Assembly (NCBI GenBank): GCA_024180945.1
Contig: JAKSGN010000037.1
Location: 1,183,501 to 1,247,500 of the forward strand
Length of the DNA: 64,000 nt
DNA from: Macrophomina tecta
Lineage: Eukaryota > Ascomycota > Dothideomycetes > Botryosphaeriales > Botryosphaeriaceae
Direction: 5' to 3'
The notes beneath the pieces are model-generated. The model was not told where the DNA came from, ran no database searches, and worked only from the letters and a program-made list of their open reading frames with translations. The translations under genes and the position numbers were made by a program. Below, in pieces: positions 11,901 to 22,585 of the stretch (within the stretch, counting starts at the first letter, position 1; each line of letters opens with the position of its first letter).

Positions 11901-12515
11901 TTCCGACGTAAGCCATGATCTCTCTGAACGGCCAATGCGGTTGCTCACCATTTGAGGCAGAGCTGGTCTGCTATCTCCTTCATTGGGGGATACATGTCTC
12001 GGATTTTGGTCGGCCCAAAGACGGGGACCAAGAGGCGGTGCGCGATTTCCCAGTTCTTTTCGCCATCGTGGGCTGTGAATAGTCCATCATTGGCACCGGA
12101 CCTGAGCTTCATAAGACCGCCAGTGACTACTTTTCGGAAGCGCGTTTCATCGGAGATCTCGTTCAGAAGCTCCACGCTAGCCACGAATATTTGATCCTCG
12201 CCGCCGAAGCTGACTTTGAATATGGGGCCTTTTTTTTTTTTTTTTTTTTTTTGCTTAGTCCGAGCCGAGACGCGAGATTTGGAGGAAAGGACGCGCTTAC
12301 GATAATCCTCGGCCATTTTCATAATGGACTGCGTGGGGATTTCCATGTCTATATCGAAGATGTTTCCCACAATCGGCAGAGCTTTACAAGGTCATCAGAT
12401 CAGTTCAGCGACCTTGGGCGCCAGAGTAAACACCTGTAGGGCCTGGGATAGGGATCAGATCCTGAGCGCCGAAAGAGCATATCTTCGACGAAGGTGAGGA
12501 CGAGCGCGAGGGCAT
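8991..12515 (-). CDS. Self-sufficient P450:NADPH-P450 reductase (CYP505-type fatty-acid hydroxylase)
   Basis: Seven exons fit: 12515-12434, 12381-12301, 12228-11949, 11897-11042, 10993-10495, 10446-9905 and 9851-8991. They total 3201 nt, or 1066 residues, which matches the P450foxy/BM3 class. The N-terminal haem domain has the I-helix AGHETTSG (about 283), ExxR as ETLR (about 339) and the cysteine loop [11 protein letters not shown] (Cys about 421). The C-terminal reductase has the FMN segment [10 protein letters not shown] (about 513), the FAD segment RLYSISSSP (about 843) and the NADPH segment [10 protein letters not shown] (about 923). Such fusions hydroxylate fatty acids near the omega end, with electrons passing NADPH-FAD-FMN-haem within one chain. 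The start ATG gives a polar lead into IPIPGPTALPIVGN with no membrane anchor, so it is probably cytosolic. All motifs are intact and it looks functional. Confidence 0.93.
12229..12300 (-). other. P450 gene intron 2 with a 23-A run at its acceptor
   Basis: The donor is GTAAGC. The gene strand then carries 23 consecutive A immediately before the acceptor AG (23 T at 12230-12252 on the plus strand). Removal joins MAEDY to an Arg codon and PIFKVSF in frame. A purine homopolymer where a pyrimidine tract is usual is odd and prone to length change. Confidence 0.8.
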
Positions 12516-13792
12516 TGTTTTGGACTTGGCACGATTGTAGACAGAAACGGTTGGTTGAAATTAACACAGCAGCACTAGATCGATGTAAGGCGTTGGTTGG
12601 GGAGTCGGATGAGGTGGCTGATTGTCTTCTGTGGCTCAGAGGTCACAATCGCATTTATAGCAAAGAGAACAACCATGTTGCCATGTGCTGCTATATAGCT
12701 GCATTATTTAGGAGTCTAATTTACAAAATTAGTAAGATACGCGCGAAACGCCCTGGTCCCTCCCGGAGTATGCGCTTGCCGACGCTCGAGTCAACGGGCT
12801 GACGCACATTTGCGAGCTTCGTCTGTGCAATGATTGGTAGAGACACGGCTCATGCGTGCCATTAGGCCGCATTCGATCGGCCAGCGGTCATATTCATGCT
12901 TTGGAACACCAGTGGCTGAAGCTTAATGCTAGCCGGGGCGGGACGTAGTTGCATCTCGGGAGCAGTCGAGGGTCAAGCCGATGGGGCCGTTCTTCGGAGT
13001 AACTCACTGGCAAATGTCGTGGCGTTCCACTAGTTTAAATTAGCAACCTAATATAGCAAAATAAGCACGCCTTGGCATCTGGCGCTTAGGTTGGTACTGT
13101 TAGTGCCTCCTTTCGCGTGGTGAGCAACAATTCTAGGCCGTGAGTGGCGTTGCCTCTAATAATACCTAAGTTAGGCGCGTTTCTGGCGCGAGGTCTTTTC
13201 CCTACATGTGGAAAACTACGACTCGCAGCGCCCCTAGCGATCCTACGAGGCGCTAATAAAAACTAGTTGGTTTACTTCTTCAGTAGGTACAGAGCCAGGT
13301 CCCGGCGGGTATAGATGACGCCGGCGTCTTGGTCGCCCAGCGTTGGCTAAGCGAAGCCTCGAGGATCTAGAACGCTGGGGTGAGAATCGAGTTTATTCCT
13401 GTGTTGACATGTCTTATTTACACTCACCTAAAGCTGCATTAGCGTTCCCGCTCTTACGACTTGTGTCACTCATAAATTCGTGCTTAATTTGCTAGATTAG
13501 TGCCTAAAACCGCAGTTTTTGGCCCTAATTTAAATCGGTGCCTACGGCGTGGAACGCTTTCGTGCACCGCCAGCTCATGGGCCGAGGGGGCTGAGGCAGC
13601 GCCGAGGGGACCCGTGCGCATCAACGTTCGGCTCACCTGAAAGCTTCTCCGTACTCCCCGCGCAACCTGACACCGAGGAGCCGTGCATACGGTCACCACT
13701 CCTGGTTCTTCCGCCTGCGCGTCGCGCTCCACGCTTACCACTGTCGTTTGCAGAATCCAATGCATCGGATACCCAGTGTGCCTATTTCCTAG
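12516..13792. other. Intergenic stretch without recognisable gene
   Basis: It includes the P450 promoter side (12516 to about 12800). The rest has no convincing frame, no splice-joined domain and no inverted terminal repeat that I could pair. The frames on both strands near 13500-13790 are short and featureless. Confidence 0.4.
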
Positions 13793-15267
13793 TAACGTGG
13801 TTTACAAGCGAGCCGCCACTCCAAGCGAGCCGTCCACCTCACCAACTTTACGCGACGCGTCAACTTTCAACTACAATGGCTCAATCAACCACTGCCCAAT
13901 CAACTCCCAACGAAGCAGATATCTTCCTTGCTATTTCAGCTATAAATATGAATCAGATTCAGAGCGAAAGACGCGCTGCACGAACCTTTGACGTCCCCCG
14001 AACCACGCTCCGCGATCGACGCGCCGGAGTCGCCTCACGACGCGATTGCGAGCCCAATTCGAAGAAGCTTACAAAACCCGAGGAGGAGGCAATTATTCAA
14101 CATATACTTAACCTAGATTCGCGAGGCTTTGCGCCTACGTTGGATGCAGTGCGGGATATGACTAATAAACTACTTACTGAGCGCGCTGCTTGCCAGGTTG
14201 GCCAGAAGTGGCCAAGAAACTTTGTTAGGCGGAGTCCACAGCTTATAACTCGATTGAATCGACCATATGATCGCCAGAGGGCTATGTGTGAGGATCCTGA
14301 GGTCCTTAGCGAGTGGTTTAAACTTGTACAGCGTACGAAAGAGACGTACGGCATTCTTGACGAAGATACCCACAACTTTGACGAGACTGGCTTTATAATA
14401 GGCAAAATATTGGCTCAACTCGTTGTTACAGGCTCAGAGAGGCGTAATCGACCAAAGGCGATACAACCAGGCGATCGTGAGTGGGTGACTATCATCCAAG
14501 GAATTAACGCTACTGGGTGGGCGATCCCACCGTTCATTATCTTCGCGGCCAAGTACCACCTCTCTGCCTGGTATAAAGACGACGATATACCTGGCGATTG
14601 GGCCATCGCAGTTAGTGATAACGGCTGGACAACAAACGAGCTTGGAATTGCGTGGCTAAAGCACTTTAACAAGCATACAAAGGCGCGTACGGAAGGGACA
14701 CATCGGCTCCTAATTATCGACGGCCATAAGAGCCATAACTGCCTTGAATTCCAGGAAATCGGCAAGGGGGAGAAGATTATTACCCTCTGCATGCCTCCCC
14801 ATTCGTCGCACCTACTCCAACCGCTTGATGTGGGCTGCTTCGCGCCATTAAAGCGAGCATATGGGGATCAGATTGGAGGCTTGGCGCGCAATCACATCAA
14901 CCATATCACCAAGCTTGAGTTCCTACCAGCCTTCAAAGCAGCCTTTGACAAGTCAATTACAAAGGCTAATATCTGCGCAAGTTTTCGAGGAGCCGGTCTA
15001 GTCCCATACGACACAGAGGCTGTGCTATCAAGGCTTGATGTCAAGCTTCGTACGCCAACAACACCAGCTGCCCCAGAGGCTCCATGGGAGTCAAAGACAC
15101 CAAGCAAAGCGCGCGAACTAGAGTCTCAATCAACTCTAATTCGCGATCGGATTCAAAGGCATCAAGATTCTTCGCCTACGTCAATCGTCCAGTCGCTTGA
15201 TCAGCTTACTAAGGGCGCTGAGATAATGATGCATTCAGCAGCCCTAATGCGCGATCAGCTCGCAAGC

Positions 15268-15275
15268 CTTCAGAA
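15268..15275. repeat. 8-bp target duplication of the hAT (left), CTTCAGAA
   Basis: It is identical to 18136-18143. Eight base pairs is the hAT superfamily length. Confidence 0.95.
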
Positions 15276-18135
15276 CAGGGTGGCAATCAATTCAATAATA
15301 TTGACGGTCAATCAATATTGACCAATGTCTTGGCAATCAATCAATCAACTGAGGTCTGTCATTTTCGTCAATCAATCAATTGCTCCGAGCCAGTTGATTG
15401 ACGATATTGATTGACGGCTTACCTTGTATAGAAAGCAGCTTTGATGATCATCTCGCTCTTGTGGCGCTCAAGCCACGTCAGGCTAGCCTTTTATCTGATA
15501 CACTCTTGGCACACAACGTGTCGGGCACATTCTCTTGGCAGCTAGTATATAAACGCTCTCTCAGAATGGCTAGAAGGGACAGCTGAATCTGCTCTTTCAG
15601 ATCCGTTCTACATTTTCTCAGCAGCTCAGCAGCAACTCTCCCACTATCAAGATGGACTCTAGCAACGATCAACACTCTGTTTTAAGCCTCTCTAGCGCGC
15701 CCACTAGCCTCTTTTCCTCTCAACAGGACTCAGATCCTGCGCAACCCACCAATCTTGCCGTTGATGGCCGAGGACCTGTACGCGAAGGGTGGGAGTACTT
15801 CCCATGGCAGAAATTCCGTGGATATCATGTCACAGAGTCAAAGCAGCGCAGCGGGTGGACTTGGGAGCACGCATATGACATTGAGGACGTAGAAGGGCGT
15901 ACCCGCTGGGTCTGTATGTACTGCGTGCACAAGAAAGCCCACAAACCAGCTAGCTTCGCTGCTGCTGGCACTGATAATCAGGCAAGGCACCTGGTGACTG
16001 AGCACAAGGTTGAGGATCCTACAGGGAAGCGTCACGTCAAACGGGCCAAGATTTCAGTTGCTCAGCGGCTTGGACTGGATACGAATAGGCCTTCAGAGCA
16101 GGCTATTGTCAATCGCCTTGTCACATCATTCAATCCGGCGTACTTCCAGCAACTACTCACTGATTGGGTCTCATCCGATAACATTCCTTTCCGCAAGCTT
16201 GAAAGCGAGAGATTCGGGCGCGTTCTTAGCTATTTGAATCCTGCAGTAACGTCTACTGGCAGCCTTCCAACACACTCTACTGTTCGTAAATGGCTACTTG
16301 ATGAATTCAACCGCCATAAAGGGATCGTTGCTGAGCTTCTTCAGAGCTCACCTGGCCTTATACACCTTGCCTTTGACGGCTGGACGTCGTGTAATCACCT
16401 CTCTCTACTCGGTATTAACGTCTTCTTCCTTACGTTCTCTGGCACGCTTCGCAAGTTCCTTATTGGCCTCCCACACGCCGAAGGACGGCATACTGGTGAC
16501 AGCCTTGCGGAAGAGGTAGCCCAGATAATTATGGAATGGGGCATTGGAGGGCAACTTGGCTACTTTGTCACGGATAACGCGTCAAACAACGACACGTGCA
16601 TGGACGCGCTAGCTGAAGAGTTTGGCTTCAATCACAAGCACCGCCGCTTGCGCTGCATTGGCCATATCATAAACCTGGTAGTCCGCCAGATCCTCTTTGG
16701 CAAGGAAGCTGACGCGTTCGAGAACGACTGCGCTCAGCCAAAGGAGCTACTCGCTGAGCTCCTACTCTGGCGCAAGAAGGGCCCTATCGGCAAGCTTCAC
16801 AATATCGTCCACTGGATTCAGCGCTCAAACCTTGTCTATCAGAGACTGCACCAACTTCAGCGGAACGAGCAAGCGTTGACTGGCGAAAACGGCCCTACCT
16901 ACGAGGTTATAGAAGATAATGCGACACGATGGAACTCTACCTCCGCCATGATTGAGCGCGCAATCAAGCTACAGTCAGTCATTGACGCCCTCGTCCTCCA
17001 CGAAGTTCAAGAATGGGATAAATACGTCAAGCCTCGCACTGCTAGTAGGACTCAGCCAATGCCAGCTAAGACAAAGAACAAGCCGGCAATCGTGGATGAT
17101 TATCTAACCTCAGATGATTGGGCAACTCTTGCTGAATATCACTCCATCTTGAAGCCTTTTCATGAAGTCACAATCAGGCTACAAGCCAACCCAACTAGTG
17201 GTAGGTTTGGCGGCTTATGGGAAGTCCTTCCATGCATGGAGTACCTGTTGAACAAGCTGGAGGAGGTCAAGATCCGCACAGATCAGTATCCTGACCCTCA
17301 CTTCAAGGTGAACATCAATTTGGGGTGGGCTAAGCTAGATGAGTACTATCAGCTCCTTGATGATACTCCAGCTTACGTCGCAGCTTGCGCCCTTCACCCT
17401 GCCTACCGCTGGGAGTGGATTGAGGATCAGTGGGCATTCAAGAAGAGCTGGATCAAGAAGGCAAAGGCAGCTGTTCTAAAGCTCTGGAAGGATGAGTATC
17501 AGTCAATTGCTATTGCTGAGGACCCACAGCTACCGCAGAAGCGTAAACGCGAACATCTCAGCGAATTTGACAGCTGGCTTGCTGCCTCCAGGAGGACCAA
17601 GCATCTAGATCTGACCGAGGATGAGTACACCTACTGGCAGCTCGATACCTCTCCTACAGATGACGCAGTCACCAATCCAGTTGATTACTGGATACTACGC
17701 CGCCAGCAATACCCCCGCCTATCACGTATGGCTCTGGACCTCTTTTCTATACCGGCAATGTCGGCAGAGGTGGAGAGGATATTCAGTTTGGCAGGACAAA
17801 TGGTGACGCCATTGCGCAATAGGCTGGAGGCCAATACTATAGCAGTTGGGCAGATACTACGCTCATGGAACGCAGAAGGCATCATTGAAAGAAGTTGAGG
17901 ACTCTATACACGCGGGAGTAGCTATAGCTAGCAAGAGTTAGCTAGATTGTATGGCTATCAATCTCAACACTATGCCAAGCATCACGAGATTTTGCTACGT
18001 GAACCGTGTGTCAATCAATTCAATTCAATCAATATCAACACCTTATTGATCAATCAATTTGACCTTATTGGAAAATCCTATCAATCAATCAATCTGGACC
18101 CGATATTGACGTTGATTGAATTGATTGCCACCCTG
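15276..18135 (+). mobile_element. hAT DNA transposon nested in the pogo transposase gene
   Basis: The ends are CAGGGTGGCAATCAATTCAA and its perfect inverse, with the 8-bp duplication CTTCAGAA on both sides. The element is 2860 bp. Both subterminal regions (15281-15420 and 18005-18125) are crowded with TTGATTGA/TCAATCAA and ATATTGAC motifs, the type of clustered sites that hAT transposases bind. The single gene inside is intact. Confidence 0.95.
15652..17898 (+). CDS. hAT transposase
   Basis: A 748-residue intact frame starts at ATG 15652, about 100 bp after a TATATAAA box at 15546-15553. An N-terminal BED-type finger is visible (CMYC at about residue 90, then HLVTEH at about 118). The RNase-H-like core follows, with LAFDGWTS and FVTDNASNND. 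The C-terminal hAT dimerisation region reads LDLFSIPAMSAEVERIFS...LRNRL. Length and domain order match fungal hAT transposases. With its intact TIRs and target duplication this looks like a young, possibly active element. No intron is needed. Confidence 0.93.
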   Translation: MDSSNDQHSVLSLSSAPTSLFSSQQDSDPAQPTNLAVDGRGPVREGWEYFPWQKFRGYHVTESKQRSGWTWEHAYDIEDVEGRTRWVCMYCVHKKAHKPASFAAAGTDNQARHLVTEHKVEDPTGKRHVKRAKISVAQRLGLDTNRPSEQAIVNRLVTSFNPAYFQQLLTDWVSSDNIPFRKLESERFGRVLSYLNPAVTSTGSLPTHSTVRKWLLDEFNRHKGIVAELLQSSPGLIHLAFDGWTSCNHLSLLGINVFFLTFSGTLRKFLIGLPHAEGRHTGDSLAEEVAQIIMEWGIGGQLGYFVTDNASNNDTCMDALAEEFGFNHKHRRLRCIGHIINLVVRQILFGKEADAFENDCAQPKELLAELLLWRKKGPIGKLHNIVHWIQRSNLVYQRLHQLQRNEQALTGENGPTYEVIEDNATRWNSTSAMIERAIKLQSVIDALVLHEVQEWDKYVKPRTASRTQPMPAKTKNKPAIVDDYLTSDDWATLAEYHSILKPFHEVTIRLQANPTSGRFGGLWEVLPCMEYLLNKLEEVKIRTDQYPDPHFKVNINLGWAKLDEYYQLLDDTPAYVAACALHPAYRWEWIEDQWAFKKSWIKKAKAAVLKLWKDEYQSIAIAEDPQLPQKRKREHLSEFDSWLAASRRTKHLDLTEDEYTYWQLDTSPTDDAVTNPVDYWILRRQQYPRLSRMALDLFSIPAMSAEVERIFSLAGQMVTPLRNRLEANTIAVGQILRSWNAEGIIERS

Positions 18136-18143
18136 CTTCAGAA
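18136..18143. repeat. 8-bp target duplication of the hAT (right), CTTCAGAA
   Basis: It is the partner of 15268-15275. Confidence 0.95.
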
Positions 18144-18514
18144 GGCAAATGAGGCCGCCACAAAGCGTAAACAGCGCAAAATAAAGCGGATTCAGAAGCG
18201 AGGTACCTTAACAAAGGCAGAGGGCGAGGAAATTATTGCTCAAAAGGACGTTAATGAGCAACTTGAGAGCGAAACGCGTCAAGGCAAGGCGCGATTAGGT
18301 GTAAATAGGCAGCAAATAACGCGCTGTGGGCGCTGTAAGAAGCCAGGGCATAATTCCCGTACGTGCCAAAAAGATACTAAGGAGGCTTCTTAAGCTAGGA
18401 TAGTTGTTATTCCTATTACATTTTAATGCGTTGTTGAGATATATAAGTATAAAGGCGTAAAAAGTTGGTGAGGTGGACGGCTCGCTTGCCAACCACGTTA
18501 TTCTTCATGAGGTG

Positions 18515-18566
18515 GTGGAAAGTGTTTCACTCGCATGGGTGCTCCACTCGCATGGGACCCACGTTA
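18515..18566. repeat. Orphan pogo-type terminal inverted repeat
   Basis: Read on the minus strand, it begins TA-ACGTGGGTCCCATGCGAG and repeats the CCATGCGAGTG motif in tandem, the same layout as the other pogo ends in the window. I found no partner end. It may be the right end of an older element into which pogo copy 1 inserted. Confidence 0.55.
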
Positions 18567-18572
18567 GTTAAA

Positions 18573-18606
18573 GAGGAAGAAGAAGAAGAAGAAGAAGAAG
18601 AAGGAA
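18573..18606. repeat. (GAA)n microsatellite
   Basis: This is a run of GAA/AGA triplets just after the orphan pogo end. Confidence 0.9.
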
Positions 18607-19108
18607 AGACGAAATTCGTGTGTGAAGTCTGTCTCGCTTACCCTTGCTCTTGATGTTGCTTTTACTTACGCGCTGGGGCGCGGTCCGCTGGCTTTTGCTG
18701 CTGTCGCTGGGCTGATACCCGGCGACTCTACCTCTAGAAGCCTGACGGGCCCGCTGTAATGGCCTGGTGCACGGACGGTAGCTGTGCGCTTGCCTAGCCG
18801 AATATGGTAACAACAACGCGAGAGCAGGCTGCCCCGCCGCACGAGCCGCATACAACGCCGCACACCATGATACGTGCTAGGACCAGCATAGAGGCTATGA
18901 TTAGAAAATTCCGCCCTAACACCCTGCAAGGTCCAAACGGTGATGGATACGCTCATCGCAGTCCGCGGTTCCGGCATCTGAACTTTCTGCGGAGGAAACA
19001 GTGTTACGCACGGTCGTCCAGCGATGCAAGCTACGTGGTTCAAGAAAGCGCCATGGTTGTGGCGCCTGCTAGCCCGGTGCCAAGAGCCGAGTTATGAAAC
19101 AGCGACGG
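18607..19108. other. Spacer between pogo copies
   Basis: I see no supported gene. The frames on both strands are short and arginine-rich, without domain features. Confidence 0.4.
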
Positions 19109-19110
19109 TA

Positions 19111-20970
19111 ACGTGGTTTATCAGTGAGCGACGCATATCAGTAAGCGACGCACTTTTCCTTGGCGCTGCCACCCTTCATCTTCCACACGCGTTTTTTCCA
19201 CAACAAAGCATGCAAGTCCAAACAACCGAAGCACGAATTATCTTAGCCATCGAAGCTATCCGAACATCCCGAAAACTCAGCCGCCGAGCCGCCGCAAAGA
19301 TCTATAACGTACCCGAAGCAACGCTCCGCCACAGAATGAACGGCAGAACCGCAAAAACCGATTCCCGGCCCGCTATTCAGAATTTGACCGAGATCGAGGA
19401 GAATGTGATCGTTTAATATATCTTAGACCTAGATTCGCGAGGATTTCCACCCTCGATCGAAGACGTGCGTGCAATGGCTGATCACATCCTCGCGTCGCGG
19501 GGCGCGCGACGCGTCGGAAAACTCTGGCCAAACCGCTTCATTAAGCGACGAGAAGAGCTGCGCACGCGTTTTTCTCGCGCCTACGACTTCCAGCGAGCCC
19601 TTTGCGAAGATCCTCGGCTTATAAGCGAATGGTTCAGCCTATTCTCGAACATGCGGGCCAAATACGGCATCCAGGACTGCGATTTATACAACTTCGACGA
19701 GACCGGCTTTATGATGGGCATGATCTGCTCTTCTATGGTTGTTACCCGTGCCGATCGACGCGGAAAAGGCAAGGCAATTCAGCCTGGCAATCGAGAATGG
19801 GCGACCGTGATTACCTGTGTCAGTGGTGACGGCTTTGACGTCCCCCCGTTTTTGCTGGTTCAAGGCCAGTGCCACCTCGCCAACTGGTACACCGAGGGCG
19901 GTCTTCCCGATCCCTGGCCTGTTAAACCGACTTCGAATGGGTGGACCGATAACGACACAGGTCTAGATTGGATCAGGCACTTCGAGAAGCATACTGCGGC
20001 GCGTACAAAGGGTGGTTACCGGATGCTAGTACTCGATGGGCACGAGAGCCACCAATCGGTCGAATTCGAGGAATTCTGCAAGGCACACAACGTTATCACC
20101 ATCTGTCTACCTGCTCATTCGTCCCACTTGACCCAACCACTTGACGTCGGCTTCTTTAGCGCGTTAAAAAGGACATACGGCAAGGAAATCGGGTTTGTCC
20201 GCGCGCATATCAACCATATCACCAAGGTCGAGTTCTTTTTGGCATTTCGCGCAGCATATAATGCTACAATGACCAAAGAAAACATTGCCGGTGGTTTTCG
20301 GAGTGCTGGACTTATTCCATTTGATCCGCAAGCCGTTATTTCCAAGCTAGATGTCAAGTTACGGACGCCAACACCTACAGGCACCCCTAACGCCAGCGCC
20401 GACCTTTGGGTCTCCCAGACTCCACACAACCCGACTGAGGCCATTTCGCAGTCCGAGCTGGTTAACATCTCGGATTAATGGTCACCAAGGAAGCTCCCCG
20501 ACGCCTATTTTTTCCGCTGTCAAGCAAATGGCAAAGGGTTTGGAGGGGATGGCCCATACGGTAATCCTTTTGACCGAGGAGAACCGCGCGCTTCGAAAGG
20601 CAAATGAGGCACTTAGCAAGCGCCGGAGGGCTAAAAGAACATGTATCCGTAAAGGAGGTGCGTTAACTACGGAAGGTGCACGAGATATTTTAGCTCAAAG
20701 GAATGCTGAGGAACAGGTAGCGCGCGATAGGCGCGAAAATCGGAATAGCGGTAGAGAGAGGCCGGCGACTATACGGCGATGCGGTACCTGCGGCGAGCCC
20801 GGTCATAAAGCACGAACGTGCTAGGTCGAAGAAGTAATATCTGATGTCTATAGTTCCGACTAATTTTAATTAATTTCAGCGACGTTGGTTGCGCAATTTG
20901 GGTGAAGAGTGGTAGCGCCAAGGAAAAGTGCGCGGGTCACTGATATGCGCGGCTCGCTGATAAACCACGT
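19111..20970 (+). mobile_element. pogo-type DNA transposon (copy 2)
   Basis: TIRs of about 65 bp begin ACGTGGTTTATCAGTGAGCG on the left and ACGTGGTTTATCAGCGAGCC on the right (reverse complement), with TA on both sides (19109-19110 and 20971-20972). Each TIR holds a tandem ATCAGTGAGCG-like motif. The internal transposase is related to copy 1 but clearly a different subfamily. Confidence 0.92.
19210..20824 (+). pseudogene. pogo transposase (copy 2) with one stop and one frameshift
   Basis: The frame starts at ATG 19210 with a psq-type helix-turn-helix. A TAA at 19414-19416 stands where copy 1 has a glutamine codon, a CAA-to-TAA change of RIP type. After it the frame runs through FDETGFMMG, MLVLDGHESH and HSSHLTQPLDVGFF. 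A second lesion near 20460-20475 shifts the frame. The last part then reads a coiled basic segment and the CCHC knuckle CGTCGEPGHKARTC, ending at 20824. The copy cannot make a full transposase. Confidence 0.88.
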
Positions 20971-20972
20971 TA

Positions 20973-21380
20973 GGTAGTATGAAACGTAGGTGTGAGGCGG
21001 TAATCGCAGCCGAGGGTTGGCATACTAAATATTAGTATAAATAAGTAACACCATTATTTTCTTAAGCTAATTCTGAGTAAGATAAGCATGCATAGCGACT
21101 CTAGACCCGTTGTGTCGACTCACGCTGCGTTGTTCGGTGGGTGGGCAGTCAGCCCGTGTCAGGCCGGCCCAGAACTTTTGTCCTAGTACTGTATATCAAG
21201 GTAAATACGACTTTCTACTAGCTGATAATTGTTGGAACATTACGTGTATTTGGCTTTTTGCCAAGTGTAGTCTATGCAGGAGAGGACAAAAGGCCACGCC
21301 AGGGCCGCCCTCCTCCAACACCGTGCCAATCTATGCCTTCATCACTGAATAAGCTGTCACTTCACTTGCTCCAACAGCAT
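20973..21380. other. Spacer, no gene seen
   Basis: No frame with recognisable content. It precedes a LINE fragment. Confidence 0.4.
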
Positions 21381-21736
21381 ATAAGACAGCTAAGAAAGCC
21401 GCTAGGCTGCCCTCGAAGGAGCTTAAAGCTACTTCCCTTAGCTATCTGAAGCAGACGATCTGGAAGCGTAGGAACACGCTAGCAAAGAAAAACGACCCAC
21501 GAATACTCGACGCCCCTAAAGAGATATCAGCGCGCTACCTGCAGCTAAAGACGAATCACGCCTGCACAGGAGCCTACCTCTATAGATTCCGCAACACAGA
21601 CAGCCCCAGATGCTGGTGGTGCAACCACGACTCTCAAACAGTTGATCACCTATTGTTCGCTTGCAGGAGGTGGCACCAGCAAAGAGAATCTCCTTTTGGC
21701 GACGGAGGGCGAAACCGATTTTGCAAGCGACTGTAG
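21381..21736 (+). pseudogene. LINE ORF2 C-terminal fragment
   Basis: The frame reads KKAARLPSKELKATSLSYLK, then ARYLQLKTNHACTGAYLYRF and the finger CWWCNHDSQTVDHLLFAC, ending at TAG 21734-21736. This is the tail of a LINE polyprotein after RNase H, from a family different from the other copies here. RT and RNase H are missing. Confidence 0.7.
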
Positions 21737-21809
21737 GCGTCAGAGATTGCGCGGGCTAGACGTTTGTACAGCCTACCATGAATTACTGCGTGAAACTTAA
21801 GTGGGCGTG

Positions 21810-22145
21810 TGTAACGAGCGGGCCTCTGCCTCTAAGGATCCAAACACCAAAGAGGGAGAAAACCTGTCGAGGAGGGTTTTCCTTGAGTGGGTACAAGAAG
21901 AGGGTGAGAGCAAGTCGAACACGTGATGAGACTGAGCACTGCGTGCGAAGGCCGTGTTACTAACAATGTGCTGAATTGTTATTGAAGTTGACCACGAAGG
22001 TCAAAGCTATCTAAAGAGCGTGGTTTATATACTAGTAGGAAAGTGTCTACAATCTGGTTTCTGATCTGTCTGCTCTGTCCCTCGGGAGGGCGGTGATCTT
22101 GGGAGCAGACAGAGCAGCTTGTCCTGCTCTGAGTGCTCTGTGGTG
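21810..22145 (-). repeat. LTR, first part (split by a LINE)
   Basis: It starts TGTAACGAGCGGG and matches the reverse complement of the solo LTR at 40463-40815 and the RIP-mutated LTR at 625. The match is broken at 22145 by the intact LINE and resumes at 27823-27879, ending TGCTTCA. Confidence 0.75.
22133..22145. repeat. 13-bp target duplication of LINE B (left)
   Basis: GTGCTCTGTGGTG is identical to 27810-27822. Confidence 0.85.
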
Positions 22146-22585
22146 ATGATGATGATGATGATTCATACACCCCGTCGGCCTCTACGGGCCATAGGGAAGA
22201 GCTAGCGCTGAGCAGACGTTTACCTACACTGCTTCCCGGTTCATTCAAAGCCCTCACTACCAAAACAGAACATAAGAAAGCTACGTCGGGCGCACATTTT
22301 AGTAGAGAAGGAAGGTAGACCAAGGACAGAAAGAAAGACAGAAAAGGAAGGAAAATTGCAAAAAAGTGAAAAGGAAAAGAAAAAAAAAAAAGAAAAAAGA
22401 AATAAAAAATAAAAAAAAATAAAATAAAATAAAATAGGCGAGCAAGATAGTCTGCCAACACGAGCCGTGGTTTTCTTAAGCTACGTCTGGCCAATCTTTA
22501 GGACATTCTCCTAAGTGCTGCCAGTCCCTGTAGCGGCGTGGCAGCTGGCCAGACTCTAGGCTCCATGATGGCTTCCTCAGCTTCA

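Larger units (their letters stand above)
13876..18393 (+). pseudogene. pogo transposase, uninterrupted except for the hAT insertion (13876-15275 + 18144-18393)
   Basis: The start is ATG 13876 (MAQSTTAQS). The order is a psq-type helix-turn-helix (AARTFDVPRTTLRDR), a CENP-B-like domain (ILNLDSRGF...GQKWPRNFVRR), and a DDE core with NFDETGF, LLIIDGHKSH and HSSHLLQPLDVGCF. After 15275 the frame is broken by the hAT. Leaving out the hAT and one 8-bp repeat restores the frame exactly, giving 549 codons. The C-terminus is basic and coiled (KANEAATKRKQRK) and ends in a CCHC knuckle, CGRCKKPGHNSRTC. No other stop or shift is present, so the hAT hit an apparently working gene. Confidence 0.9.
13795..18498 (+). 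mobile_element. pogo-type DNA transposon (copy 1), carrying a nested hAT
   Basis: The termini are ACGTGGTTTACAAGCGAGCC on the left and ACGTGGTTGGCAAGCGAGCC on the right (reverse complement). They are flanked by TA at 13793-13794 and 18499-18500. The left TIR carries a tandem copy of the AAGCGAGCCG motif. Without the nested hAT and its duplicated 8 bp, the element is 1836 bp, a normal pogo length. It encodes one transposase. Confidence 0.92.

Noticed and set aside
21979..22494. 171-codon minus-strand frame with a phenylalanine-rich stretch
   Set aside because: It is produced by the poly-A/T-rich LINE 3' region and tail; composition is biased and there is no domain.
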